A DNA stretch of 43,450 bases, taken from Erysipelotrichaceae bacterium (GTDB lineage Bacteria > Bacillota_I > Bacilli_A > Erysipelotrichales > Erysipelotrichaceae). The notes beneath the pieces are model-generated. The model ran no database searches and was not told the origin of the DNA. It saw nothing but the letters and a program-made list of their open reading frames with translations. Location: positions 41,129 through 84,578 of the forward strand of contig DOUE01000020.1 of assembly GCA_003520745.1 (NCBI GenBank). Direction: 5' to 3'. Made by a program: the position numbers and the translations under genes. Shown piece by piece: positions 1-7,674 of the stretch. The number at the start of each line of letters is the position of its first letter. Within the stretch, counting starts at the first letter, position 1.

Positions 1-177
1 CTTGGCTTTCATTTCCTTAAGCAGGGTATCGAGTTCAAGCATTTTCGATGTGTTCGCTTGAAGGGTCGCCTTGTTTTCGTTGATTTGATTCGTGATTTCG
101 GCAAGATCGCTTTGTGATTGGCAGCCGGAGAGCACAAGAAGAAAGGTCAGAAGCAAGACAATGATGAATTTACGCAT
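1..177 (-). CDS. Putative lipoprotein, N-terminal part (cut by window edge)
   Basis: Not recognised as a named family. The first 59 codons read MRKFIIVLLLTFLLVLSGCQ and continue into a polar, Gln/Asn/Lys/Glu-rich stretch that looks helical and may form a coiled coil. Residues 1-18 are a typical signal peptide, and the lipobox LSGC puts the lipid-modified cysteine at residue 19, so the mature protein should sit on the outer face of the membrane. A strong ribosome site (GGGAGGAA, read on the minus strand at about 183-190) fixes the start. The gene diverges from rsmG. The function cannot be judged from this fragment. Confidence 0.75.
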   Translation of the reverse strand, partial: MRKFIIVLLLTFLLVLSGCQSQSDLAEITNQINENKATLQANTSKMLELDTLLKEMKAK

Positions 178-199
178 AGAAATTCCTCCCAATAAGTTC

Positions 200-227
200 A
201 TTGTATCCGAATTTAAAAAGTCTTCAA
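200..227 (-). promoter_or_regulatory. Promoter of the lipoprotein gene
   Basis: Read on the minus strand: TTGAAG (222-227), a 16-base spacer, then TACAAT (200-205), about 20 bases before the start codon. This is a reasonable sigma-A promoter, predicted by eye. Confidence 0.5.
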
Positions 228-307
228 GGGTAGGAATGACGAAGTAGGAAGAATCTGAAGGAAAGGATCGATTCCGGATAAAATCCCAAGAAACGTACAG
301 TTCGATG

Positions 308-346
308 CCCGTGTAAGATATTACGGGTATACCCTTACGCTAAGGG
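308..346. other. Three nested small dyads upstream of rsmG
   Basis: The stretch contains CCCGTG...TACGGG (308-326), GGGTATACCC (325-334) and CCCTTACGCTAAGGG (332-346), overlapping one another just before the rsmG -10 region. They could be an operator, a weak terminator for the intergenic region or competing RNA hairpins. No long U-run follows, so a terminator is not the best reading. The function is unknown. Confidence 0.35.
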
Positions 347-352
347 GTCATC

Positions 353-363
353 TATGATAAAAT
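353..363 (+). promoter_or_regulatory. Possible -10 region for the rsmG operon
   Basis: TATGATAAAAT lies 20 bases before the rsmG start codon and contains good -10 hexamers (TATGAT or TAAAAT). No convincing -35 is seen because the upstream DNA is occupied by the CCCTTA/TAAGGG dyad. It would drive rsmG-noc-parA-parB. Confidence 0.4.
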
Positions 364-382
364 AGCAACACGGAGGAACGAC

Positions 383-1078
383 ATGAATCAATCAGAACTC
401 GCCGAAGCCCTCGGTCAACGTAAGATTCCTTTCACCGCGTCGCAATTCGCGATGCTGGATCGCTATCATGAACTTCTTTCGGAGTGGAATCAACGCATGA
501 ATCTGACCGCCATCACGGCGATCGAAGAAGTGCGCGAGAAACATTTTCTGGATTGTTTGTGTCTGGTTCCTTTACTTCAGGAATCGAAAAGCCTGGTCGA
601 TGTCGGATCGGGAGCCGGATTCCCGGCGATCCCCTTGGCGATCGCACTGCCTGATTTGAAGGTGACGATGGTCGAACCGATCGGGAAGAGAACCACTTTC
701 CTCAACGAAGTCGTCAAACAACTCGGATTGAAGAACGCGATCGTCATCAATGAACGCGCCGAGGATTTCGTGAATCGTAAACTCAGATACGATGCGGCGA
801 CGGCACGGGCTGTCGCAGCCTTGCCGATCCTGCTTGAACTGTGTTCGCCTTTGGTCAAGATCGACGGGGTCGTCATTGCGATGAAGGGGAGTTCGGGGAT
901 GGAAGAACTGCAGGAAAGCGTCCATGCGATGGAAGTGTTGAAGTTACAGGAAAAAGAAATCCAAAAGGAAGTACTGCCGAGTGCAGGCCTGCGTTATAAT
1001 ATAGTATTGAGGAAGACCGGTGAAACACCTAAGGGATATCCCCGGAATTTCGCCCAAATCAAGAAGAAACCTTTGTAG
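383..1078 (+). CDS. rsmG: 16S rRNA (guanine-527 N7) methyltransferase RsmG
   Basis: This cytoplasmic enzyme transfers a methyl group from S-adenosylmethionine to N7 of G527 in 16S rRNA. The 231-aa length is close to the family norm of about 210-240. The GidB signature is clear: WNQRMNLTAI at residues 35-44, and the SAM-binding loop DVGSGAGFP at residues 73-81 followed by an acidic motif (VEP) at the end of the next strand. The start has a good ribosome site (CGGAGGAA). It is the first gene of an apparent operon with noc, parA and parB, the same order as in Bacillus next to oriC. The stop codon lies 8 bases before the noc start. Confidence 0.96.
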   Translation: MNQSELAEALGQRKIPFTASQFAMLDRYHELLSEWNQRMNLTAITAIEEVREKHFLDCLCLVPLLQESKSLVDVGSGAGFPAIPLAIALPDLKVTMVEPIGKRTTFLNEVVKQLGLKNAIVINERAEDFVNRKLRYDAATARAVAALPILLELCSPLVKIDGVVIAMKGSSGMEELQESVHAMEVLKLQEKEIQKEVLPSAGLRYNIVLRKTGETPKGYPRNFAQIKKKPL

Positions 1079-1086
1079 GAGGAAGC

Positions 1087-1854
1087 ATGAGAGAGACCTT
1101 TGATATCCCTGTGGAACTGATTAAACCCAACCGCTATCAACCGCGATTGGATTTCAATCGGGAATCGTTGATGGAACTTGCCCAATCCATCCGTGAGAAC
1201 GGCTTGATCCAACCGATCACCGTACGAAAATCCGGGCTGCAGTATGAAATCATCGCCGGGGAGAGAAGGTATCGCGCCATGCAGATGGCGGGGTTCATTA
1301 CGGTTCCCTGCTTGATCAGTGAAGCGGATGAAACGCAGATGGCGGAGATGGCATTGGTCGAAAACCTGCAACGCGAGGATTTGACCGCGATCGAAGAAGC
1401 GAAAGCCTACGTTAAAATCATGGCCGAAAGTCAATTGACCCAAGAGAAGATCGCAAGCAAGGTCGGGAAATCCCAATCGGCGATCGCGAATAAGATCCGT
1501 CTGCTTCAACTTCCCGAAGACATCCAGCAAGCCGTGAGCGAACGTGTCATCACCGAGCGTCATGCGCGTGCGCTACTCAATGTCGTTCCGGAAGAACGCC
1601 ACGACATGTTCAAGAAGATCGTCGGAATGAATCTGAACGTCCGTCAGACCGAACAATGGATCAATGGAAAAGTAAAGAAACACGAAGAAGAAATGAAGAA
1701 GCCGAAGACCAAGGGCATCACCCGCAACCTGAAGATCGCGCTGAATACGATCGAAGCGGCAGTCGGGATGATCATGAAGACCGGGGTCGACGTCCATAAG
1801 AAAGTCGAAGAAGACGAAAAGGAAGTCCGGATCGTATTGCGTTTCCCAAAATAG
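1087..1854 (+). CDS. noc: Nucleoid occlusion protein Noc (ParB-family), lacking the N-terminal membrane segment
   Basis: ParB-like CTP-dependent DNA clamp that in Bacillus binds Noc sites and blocks septum assembly over the nucleoid. Of 255 aa, residues 5-100 form the ParB N-domain with GERRYR (58-63) and ENLQRE (92-97), the CTP-binding motifs. A helix-turn-helix follows at about 117-140, with QSAIANKIRLLQLP very close to Bacillus Noc. The tail (about 210-255) keeps the Noc pattern of ALNTI...GVDVH...LRFPK, which separates it from ParB. The protein starts almost directly at the ParB domain: the roughly 25-30 residues with the amphipathic membrane-targeting helix of Bacillus Noc are missing. 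The ribosome site AGGAGGAAGC directly before ATG 1087 makes a missed upstream start unlikely. Placement between rsmG and parA supports the identity. Confidence 0.9.
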   Translation: MRETFDIPVELIKPNRYQPRLDFNRESLMELAQSIRENGLIQPITVRKSGLQYEIIAGERRYRAMQMAGFITVPCLISEADETQMAEMALVENLQREDLTAIEEAKAYVKIMAESQLTQEKIASKVGKSQSAIANKIRLLQLPEDIQQAVSERVITERHARALLNVVPEERHDMFKKIVGMNLNVRQTEQWINGKVKKHEEEMKKPKTKGITRNLKIALNTIEAAVGMIMKTGVDVHKKVEEDEKEVRIVLRFPK

Positions 1855-1872
1855 ATGAAAGGAAGTGGGTTC

Positions 1873-2655
1873 ATGGGTAAAGTCATCGCCGTAGCCAATC
1901 AAAAAGGAGGAGTCGGAAAGACGACCACCAGTATCAACCTGGCTGCGGGTCTCGCCTATTTAGGGCGGAAGGTGCTTCTTGTGGATTTCGACCCGCAGGG
2001 GAACGCGACCCAAGGGGTCGGCGCTTCCCGTCAAAACATCAAACACAGTGCGTATGACGTACTGTTAAACGATATCAGTGTGAATCAGGCAAGTGTCGCC
2101 ATCAAGATGCCGCCGCTGACCTTGGTTCCCGCAACCATCGATCTGGCCGGTGCGGATTTGGAGATGGTCGAGTTCAAAATCGGAAGAGAAAGACTGCTCA
2201 AAAATAAACTGGACATCGTGAAACCGAACTACGATTTCATCATCATCGATTGTCCTCCGTCCTTGGGTCTACTTAACACCAACGCACTGACCGCCGCGGA
2301 TTCCGTCATCATCCCCGTCCAATGCGAATATTATGCCTTGGAAGGATTGACGCAACTCTTGTCGACGATCCGATTGGTCCAAAAATTATTCAACGATAAA
2401 CTTTTCATCGAAGGCGTACTGCTGACGATGTTTGATTCCAGGACACGGCTGAGCGTCGAGGTCCAACAAGAAGTCCGCAAGTATTTTAAAGAGAGGGTTT
2501 ATAAGAGTTTCATTCCTCGTAATACACGCTTGTCCGAAGCGCCTTCGCGCGGACAATCGATCTTCGAATACGATGTACGATCCGAAGGGGCGCGGGCTTA
2601 TGCCGCGCTTGCGAAGGAAGTCATCGCCCAGAACGAAGGGGAGGTACAATCATGA
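1873..2655 (+). CDS. parA: Chromosome partitioning ATPase ParA/Soj
   Basis: Deviant Walker-type ATPase that binds DNA as an ATP dimer and works with ParB in chromosome segregation and DnaA control. The Walker A motif KGGVGKTT is at residues 11-18, including the signature first lysine. LLVDFDPQGNAT follows, and the Walker B aspartate lies in IIIDCPPSLG. At 260 aa it matches Bacillus Soj (about 253). I chose ATG 1873 (MGKVIAVANQ) over the in-frame ATG 1855, which abuts the noc stop. The later start leaves GAAAGGAAG as ribosome site and matches the N-terminus of Soj (MGKII). The stop overlaps the parB start (ATGA). Confidence 0.95.
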   Translation: MGKVIAVANQKGGVGKTTTSINLAAGLAYLGRKVLLVDFDPQGNATQGVGASRQNIKHSAYDVLLNDISVNQASVAIKMPPLTLVPATIDLAGADLEMVEFKIGRERLLKNKLDIVKPNYDFIIIDCPPSLGLLNTNALTAADSVIIPVQCEYYALEGLTQLLSTIRLVQKLFNDKLFIEGVLLTMFDSRTRLSVEVQQEVRKYFKERVYKSFIPRNTRLSEAPSRGQSIFEYDVRSEGARAYAALAKEVIAQNEGEVQS

Positions 2656-3521
2656 GTGATCGTAGTCGTTTAGGGAAAGGCCTCGGTGCGATTTTCGGAG
2701 AAGATGTCACGTCGATGTTGGAAGAAATCCAAAAAGGAAACGACAAATCCTTCCCCAAGGAAGAAATCGACCTCTCGATCATCCATCCCAACCCTTATCA
2801 ACCGAGATTGCATTTCGACCCTGAGAAAATCGACGAACTTGCCCAATCCATCGCACAACACGGGGTCTTCACTCCGGTTTTGTTGCGTAAGGCGGTGTCC
2901 GGTTATCAATTGATCGCCGGTGAACGTCGTGTCCGTGCGGCAAGAATCGCGAAACTCGCCACCATCCCCGCCATCATCATGGATTTCAGCGAAGAAGAAA
3001 TGATGGAAATCTCGTTGATCGAAAACATTCAGCGCGAGGACCTCAACATCATCGAGGAAGCCGATGCGTATGGCTTGCTGATCGACCGCATGGGATTGAC
3101 CCAGGAACAACTCGCCCAGAAAGTCGGGAAGAGCCGGGAACATGTCACCAACATCCTGCGTCTTCGCAAACTTCCGCAGAGCGTACAAGAAATGGTCCGT
3201 GACAAAAAGTTGACCATGGGACATGTCCGTCCATTAATCACCTTGGAAGAAGATGCGGAGATCGAAGAAATCGCGAAAAGAATCGTCAGAGAGAATCTTT
3301 CGGTCCGCGCCGTCGAACAACTTATCAAAGAAAGAAACCAACCTAAAAAACCTGAAGTCGAGAAAATAAAGAAAGACTACCGTTATGTGACCGATCTGCT
3401 TCAAGCGAAAATCCAAAGCAAAGTGAAGGTTGAAGAAGGAAAGATCGTCATCGCGTTTAGCGATGATGAGGATTTAAACCGCATCCTGGAAACCCTGGGA
3501 TGTTTGGAAGAAGAAAACTGA
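2652..3521 (+). CDS. parB: Chromosome partitioning protein ParB/Spo0J
   Basis: parS-binding CTPase clamp that loads condensin and stimulates ParA. The 289-aa protein begins with RLGKGLGAIFGE, the conserved N-terminal segment that stimulates ParA. The CTP motifs GERRVRA (90-96) and ENIQRE (124-129) come next, then the helix-turn-helix around 150-175 (SREHVTNILRLRKLP) and a C-terminal dimerisation domain. It is a paralogue of the upstream noc gene but keeps the ParA-contacting N-terminus that Noc lacks. The start overlaps the parA stop by ATGA. I found no intact parS site (TGTTTCACGTGAAACA) in the window. Confidence 0.96.
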   Translation: MSDRSRLGKGLGAIFGEDVTSMLEEIQKGNDKSFPKEEIDLSIIHPNPYQPRLHFDPEKIDELAQSIAQHGVFTPVLLRKAVSGYQLIAGERRVRAARIAKLATIPAIIMDFSEEEMMEISLIENIQREDLNIIEEADAYGLLIDRMGLTQEQLAQKVGKSREHVTNILRLRKLPQSVQEMVRDKKLTMGHVRPLITLEEDAEIEEIAKRIVRENLSVRAVEQLIKERNQPKKPEVEKIKKDYRYVTDLLQAKIQSKVKVEEGKIVIAFSDDEDLNRILETLGCLEEEN

Positions 3522-3543
3522 CACGGGGAAACCGTGTCTTCTT
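3520..3543 (+). terminator. Probable terminator after parB
   Basis: GACACGG / CCGTGTC pair around a 5-base loop immediately at the parB stop, followed by only a short U-rich tract (TTCTT). Possibly weak or leaky, which would let mnmE be partly co-transcribed. Confidence 0.5.
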
Positions 3544-3560
3544 GCATCGGAGGTGATTGA

Positions 3561-4892
3561 ATGTTCAGCGACACCATCGCCGCGATTTCCACCGCACTGA
3601 GCGAACAGGCGATCTCCGTCATCCGCATCAGCGGCGATCGTGCGATTGAAATCCTCTCCCGCCTCACGGGACGCGATTTCGCGACGATTCCATCCCATAC
3701 CGTCACCTATGGATTCATCCACGATCCGCAAACCCACGAAGTCCTGGATGAAACCTTGGTTTTCGTCATGAAAGCACCGCGTTCCTATACCAAGGAAGAC
3801 GTGGCGGAAATCCATTGTCATGGCGGCGTCTACATCACCAAGCGGATTTTGGCCGCAATATTAAGTTCCGGTGCACGGCTGGCCCGACCCGGAGAATTCA
3901 CCCAACGGGCGATGCTGAACGGCAGGATCGATCTGACCCAGGCGGAAGCCATCCAGGATATGATCGAAGCCGATAGCTCGCAAAGCGCCGCCATGGCCGT
4001 GCAAGGGATCAAAGGATCCTTGAAACGCTTGATCGAACCGTTGATGGATGAACTCTTGGCCATCATCGCCAACATCGAAGTGAACATCGATTATCCCGAG
4101 TACGACGATGTCGAACAGATGACCCGTCAACACATCCAACCCTTATGCAAGGAATGGAAATCCAAACTTGCTCGCATCTTGAAAGATGCATCCTCAGGCA
4201 AACAAATGAAAGAAGGCGTCAAGACCGTCATCGTGGGGAAACCCAATGTCGGGAAATCGAGCCTGCTGAATGCGTTGTTGGAAGAAGACAAGGCGATCGT
4301 GACAGAGATCCCCGGTACGACCCGGGATTTGGTCGAAGGGACGATCCGGCTTGAGAATGTGACCTTGCACTTGATCGATACGGCAGGGATCAGGGAAACC
4401 GGTGACTTCATCGAGAAAATCGGGATCGAGAAATCCAAGAAAGCGCTCGAAGAAGCCGAATTGATCCTTCTGGTTTTGGATGCATCGAACGAACCGGATG
4501 AAGAAGATGAAACGTTACTCAAACTGGTCGATCCTGCGAAACGATTGGTCGTCTACAATAAATCGGATTTGAATACGACGCAGCAAGACATCGAAGTCAG
4601 TGCGTTGAAAGGCGAGATCGACAGTTTGATCCAAGCGATCAACCAACGTTTCGCCGATCACCAAGTCGTCCTGAAAACAGGGGCTTTGGTGAATGAGCGG
4701 ACGATAGGATTGGCGTCGCAAGCGCTCGATGCGATGGATTCCGCACTGAAGGGACTCGACGAGGGGATCCAACTGGATCTCATCGCGGTCGACCTTCAAG
4801 AATCCTTCTTACGATTAAGCGAAATCCTTCATCCCGTCGACAAGGATTTCCTGCTGAACGAACTGTTCAGCCGTTTCTGTCTCGGAAAGTAG
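3561..4892 (+). CDS. mnmE: tRNA uridine-5-carboxymethylaminomethyl GTPase MnmE
   Basis: With MnmG, this GTPase modifies C5 of the wobble uridine in tRNAs that read two-fold-degenerate codons, using a folate one-carbon unit and glycine or ammonium. Of 443 aa, the N-terminal folate-binding domain is residues 1-115. The G domain has G1 GKPNVGKSS at about 226-234, the DTAG box at about 272-275 and NKSD at about 332-335. The invariant C-terminal FCLGK (439-443) carries the essential cysteine. The ribosome site GGAGGTGA gives a firm start. In Bacillus mnmE sits upstream of mnmG-rsmG; here it follows parB and mnmG is not in the window, so the block is rearranged. Confidence 0.96.
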   Translation: MFSDTIAAISTALSEQAISVIRISGDRAIEILSRLTGRDFATIPSHTVTYGFIHDPQTHEVLDETLVFVMKAPRSYTKEDVAEIHCHGGVYITKRILAAILSSGARLARPGEFTQRAMLNGRIDLTQAEAIQDMIEADSSQSAAMAVQGIKGSLKRLIEPLMDELLAIIANIEVNIDYPEYDDVEQMTRQHIQPLCKEWKSKLARILKDASSGKQMKEGVKTVIVGKPNVGKSSLLNALLEEDKAIVTEIPGTTRDLVEGTIRLENVTLHLIDTAGIRETGDFIEKIGIEKSKKALEEAELILLVLDASNEPDEEDETLLKLVDPAKRLVVYNKSDLNTTQQDIEVSALKGEIDSLIQAINQRFADHQVVLKTGALVNERTIGLASQALDAMDSALKGLDEGIQLDLIAVDLQESFLRLSEILHPVDKDFLLNELFSRFCLGK

Positions 4893-4901
4893 GTAACCCC
4901 C

Positions 4902-5348
4902 ATGGAACTCGTCATTCGTCGCATCCTCGCCAACATCATCGACCACATCATCATCGCCATCCCGACATTCATCCTCGGCATCTTGCTCTTTGGCTTCTCC
5001 GTATTGTTCCGCGTTCTCTTCTGGTTTCTTCCCTGGAACTGGATGATCAGCAACCCTTTCTGGGCGTTTGCAGGATCCATGTCGATCCTCTACATCCTGT
5101 ATGAAACCCTCTCGCTCTATTCGATGAAAACCACCATCGGAAAGAAACTGATGAACCTGGAAGTCCGTGCGATCGACGGAACCTTGGACGGATGGACCTG
5201 TCTGCTTCGTTCCACCGTCAAAGAACTGATCTTCGGCGCGTCGAAATCCCCCTTGTTCCTTCTGGGGATCTTATCCATCGTCTATACCCTCATCGCCGAC
5301 AATCATTCTTCTTTCCATGACATCGCCGCGAAAACCCGCATATGGTAG
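4902..5348 (+). CDS. RDD family membrane protein
   Basis: Small integral membrane protein (148 aa) of the RDD family, whose members are mostly uncharacterised; some have been linked to ion or osmolyte transport. The RDD pattern is visible: an arginine at the start of helix 1 (RRILANIIDHIIIA, with the aspartate 8 residues later) and a conserved basic/aspartate region near the end. Hydrophobic helices lie at about 8-45 (possibly two closely spaced), 55-72 and 108-128. The gene starts 9 bases after mnmE and overlaps tatD by 7 bases, so it is probably co-transcribed with both. The biological role is unknown. Confidence 0.8.
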   Translation: MELVIRRILANIIDHIIIAIPTFILGILLFGFSVLFRVLFWFLPWNWMISNPFWAFAGSMSILYILYETLSLYSMKTTIGKKLMNLEVRAIDGTLDGWTCLLRSTVKELIFGASKSPLFLLGILSIVYTLIADNHSSFHDIAAKTRIW

Positions 5349-6124
5349 GCTGGATCGATAGCCACGCCCATCTGACATCCGAGGATTACGATCCGGATCG
5401 AAGCGAGATGATCCGGCGTGCGAAAGATGCCGGACTTCAAAAAATCCTGTTGATCGGATGCGGGGTTGAGAACTCCATGCAAGCCATCGCCTTGGCGGAG
5501 AGCGACGATCTCTTCGACGTGGCGGTCGGTTTTCATCCGCAGGAAATCGAAGAAATGAACGATGAAACCTGGGAAGAAATGCTGAAACTATGGCGACACC
5601 CCAAGATCGTCGCCATCGGGGAGATCGGACTTGACCATTACTGGCATGAAGCGCCGGAGCACCGGGAGCTTCAACGCGTCGCGTTTCTCAAACAGATCGA
5701 CATCGCCAACCAACTGGACCTGCCGATCTTGATCCATACACGGGACGCGACACAGGAAACGTTTGATATCCTGAAGGACCACCCCTGTCATCGCGCAGGC
5801 ATCATGCACTGTTATTCCGGCAGCGTCGAGATGGCTCGTGAATTCATCAAACTGGGTTATGTCATTTCATTGGCAGGTCCGGTGACCTTCAAGAACGCCG
5901 TCGTCCCCAAGGAAGTCGCCAAACAAATCCCGCTGGAATCCCTCTTGATCGAGACGGACAGTCCGTATCTGACCCCCATGCCCTTTCGGGGGAAACGCAA
6001 CGAAAGTGCGTATCTCATCCACGTCGGCGAAGAGATTTGCCGACTCAAGGAAATCGATGTGGCAACCTTGCAGGATGCCATGAGTGTCACTTATCAGAGA
6101 CTCTTTCATTCGAAAAACGGCTAA
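5342..6124 (+). CDS. tatD: TatD family metal-dependent DNase
   Basis: Cytoplasmic TIM-barrel hydrolase with exonuclease activity on damaged or single-stranded DNA and RNA in characterised members. The 260-aa length is typical. Metal ligands are seen in DSHAHL (residues 6-11), in GEIGLDHYW around residues 91-99, in the two histidine regions ILIHTRDA and IMHCYSG, and in ETDSPYLTP near residue 205. The gene overlaps the RDD gene by 7 bases. It is followed by a YabE-like gene and rnmV, the same neighbourhood as yabD in Bacillus, which supports orthology. Confidence 0.95.
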   Translation: MVGWIDSHAHLTSEDYDPDRSEMIRRAKDAGLQKILLIGCGVENSMQAIALAESDDLFDVAVGFHPQEIEEMNDETWEEMLKLWRHPKIVAIGEIGLDHYWHEAPEHRELQRVAFLKQIDIANQLDLPILIHTRDATQETFDILKDHPCHRAGIMHCYSGSVEMAREFIKLGYVISLAGPVTFKNAVVPKEVAKQIPLESLLIETDSPYLTPMPFRGKRNESAYLIHVGEEICRLKEIDVATLQDAMSVTYQRLFHSKNG

Positions 6125-6138
6125 AGTAAGCCGTTTCA
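6116..6138 (+). terminator. Possible terminator at the end of tatD
   Basis: AACGGCT (6116-6122) pairs with AGCCGTT (6129-6135) across a 6-base loop that includes the stop codon, followed by TCATT. The stem is good but the U-tract is poor, so this is an uncertain terminator. Confidence 0.45.
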
Positions 6139-6181
6139 TTGTGCTTAGTGCCCAAATCTGACAACGAAAACAGTCGAAAAT

Positions 6182-6210
6182 TTGCCAGATAATAGGAAGT
6201 GTGCTACAGT
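6182..6210 (+). promoter_or_regulatory. Promoter of the YabE-like lipoprotein gene
   Basis: TTGCCA (6182-6187), a 17-base spacer, then TACAGT (6205-6210) preceded by TGC, i.e. an extended -10. A ribosome site AAAGGAGA follows at 6223-6230. Confidence 0.65.
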
Positions 6211-6237
6211 TAACCCGATGTGAAAGGAGACTATCTC

Positions 6238-7068
6238 TTGATCAAACTCAAAAAGATCATCTTAGTTTTCTTGGTCATTTCACTTTCCGCGTGCAGCTGG
6301 GGCATCGAAGAAGACAAAAAAGTCGTCTTACAAACCCTCTCGAGCGAAGATGTTACGCTCACTTCCGAAGATGGATTCATCATGGAAGAAGTCGTGGAAA
6401 ACACAGTACTCGCAAAACAAGTTTCCGTGGTCAAACCAGCCACAGCCTCAAGAACCGGAATCCCTTGGTTGATTTCCAAGATCAGTGAAGGTTCACCCAA
6501 AGTGCAGTCGACAACCTACCGGATCACCTATGACGGGTTAGGGAACGTGTTGTCGAAAGTCGCCGTCCCCGGATCGACCGTAACGAAAGAAGCGGTGCCG
6601 ACGATCTGGATGTATGGTGCCAAAGTCGCCAAAGGCGCATACTTCAACGCAGGATTCTCCCGTTATGGAGCCGACTGCGGCGGATGCCAACCTTATGCGG
6701 ATGGTACGGCCGGAACAGCTTCCGGCATACGCGTGTCCACGACCGCGGTCCGTCAAAGTGATGGAACGTGGAAAGACGGAATCACATTCAACGGTTATTA
6801 TCTTGTCGCTTCGAGTTCCAGTCTGCCGATGTGCACGATCCTGGAAATCACAAAGCATACCTATTCCGGAATGGGACTTATACCGGGTAAACCGTTCAAG
6901 GTCATGATTGTCGACCGCGGTGTCTCCGGATCGTTGTTGGATCTCTTCGTGGGGTCCGAAAAGAATCTGAATGCGGTGCGGATGATCGGGAAACATGCCC
7001 CGGTCGCCACCATCGTCGGTTTTGCGAAATGGACCAGGAATTCGCTTGGACAAAGAATCTGTAAGTAA
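6238..7068 (+). CDS. YabE-like lipoprotein with degenerate 3D / RlpA-type domain
   Basis: Probable surface protein of the YabE/Rpf-like group that acts on or near peptidoglycan. I place the start at TTG 6238, which has AAAGGAGA seven bases upstream and yields MIKLKKIILVFLVISLSAC; the upstream in-frame GTG 6220 has no ribosome site. The signal peptide ends in lipobox LSAC with the lipidated Cys at residue 19. The middle (about 35-125) resembles a G5-like region, and the C-terminal half a double-psi barrel of the 3D/RlpA kind (GTAGTASGIRVST, then VDRGVSGSLLDLFVG). Only two of the three signature aspartates are evident: the usual VDP-like site reads VASSSS. Position between tatD and rnmV equals that of yabE in Bacillus. 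Catalytic activity is uncertain. Confidence 0.75.
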   Translation: MIKLKKIILVFLVISLSACSWGIEEDKKVVLQTLSSEDVTLTSEDGFIMEEVVENTVLAKQVSVVKPATASRTGIPWLISKISEGSPKVQSTTYRITYDGLGNVLSKVAVPGSTVTKEAVPTIWMYGAKVAKGAYFNAGFSRYGADCGGCQPYADGTAGTASGIRVSTTAVRQSDGTWKDGITFNGYYLVASSSSLPMCTILEITKHTYSGMGLIPGKPFKVMIVDRGVSGSLLDLFVGSEKNLNAVRMIGKHAPVATIVGFAKWTRNSLGQRICK

Positions 7069-7069
7069 G

Positions 7070-7089
7070 AACCGCGTGAGCGGTTTTTT
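7070..7089 (+). terminator. Intrinsic terminator after the YabE-like gene
   Basis: AACCGC, loop GTGA, GCGGTT, then a run of T (AACCGCGTGAGCGGTTTTTT). It begins two bases after the stop codon. Confidence 0.85.
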
Positions 7090-7099
7090 ATTGGAAGCG

Positions 7100-7108
7100 T
7101 GATATAAT
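7100..7108 (+). promoter_or_regulatory. Extended -10 promoter of rnmV-rsmA-ispE
   Basis: TGATATAAT, a consensus TATAAT with the TGn extension, 24 bases before the rnmV start. No good -35 is visible because the terminator T-run occupies that position. Confidence 0.6.
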
Positions 7109-7131
7109 ATTCCAGTCAAGGAGGAAGAAAC

Positions 7132-7674
7132 ATGCCCATCCGTGAAGTGTTGGTCGTCGAAGGCAAGCATGACAGCGCCCTCCTTAAGTCCGTGGCCGAC
7201 TGTGAAACCATCATCACCAACGGTTCGACCTTAAGTAAAACGACCCAAAAACTCATCGTCGAAACGGCGCGTCAACGCGGCATCATCGTCTTCACCGACC
7301 CGGATTCGACCGGTGAAAGGATTCGCCGACAAATCACCAAGCTTGTTCCGTCTGCGAAACATGCGTTTCTCCCCCAGCATCTCGCCTTGGGGAAAGGCAA
7401 GATCGGGGTCGAACACGCCAAGGCAAGCGACATCCTTGCCGCCTTGGAGAACATCAAGACCTTTGAAGAACCGATACAGACCCTCACCATGGCCGATCTT
7501 TTCGACCTTGGATTGTCCGGCGGACAAGAGAGCGAAATGCGGCGGAATCGCATCGCCCATCACTATAACATCGGGGATTGCAACGCCAAGACGTTTCTAA
7601 AACGTTGCGGGATGTTGCGGATCACCCCCCAACAACTGAAAGACACCGTGGAGGTTCTATGGAAAAACCGATAA
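7132..7674 (+). CDS. rnmV: Ribonuclease M5 (5S rRNA maturation)
   Basis: Toprim-domain endonuclease that cuts both sides of the 5S rRNA precursor, typically assisted by ribosomal protein uL18. Of 180 aa, the Toprim glutamate lies in VVEGKHD (E10) and the DxD pair in FTDPDSTGERIRR (D56, D58). The length is typical for M5 (about 180-190). The ribosome site AAGGAGGAAGAA precedes ATG 7132. The last 16 bases overlap rsmA, and the two genes are neighbours in Bacillus too, linking 5S processing with 16S dimethylation. Confidence 0.94.
   Translation: MPIREVLVVEGKHDSALLKSVADCETIITNGSTLSKTTQKLIVETARQRGIIVFTDPDSTGERIRRQITKLVPSAKHAFLPQHLALGKGKIGVEHAKASDILAALENIKTFEEPIQTLTMADLFDLGLSGGQESEMRRNRIAHHYNIGDCNAKTFLKRCGMLRITPQQLKDTVEVLWKNR

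Noticed and set aside
1..6000. A replication origin (DnaA boxes) near the rsmG-parAB block
   Set aside because: Despite the origin-type neighbourhood I see no cluster of TTATCCACA-like boxes and no AT-rich unwinding region in the window.
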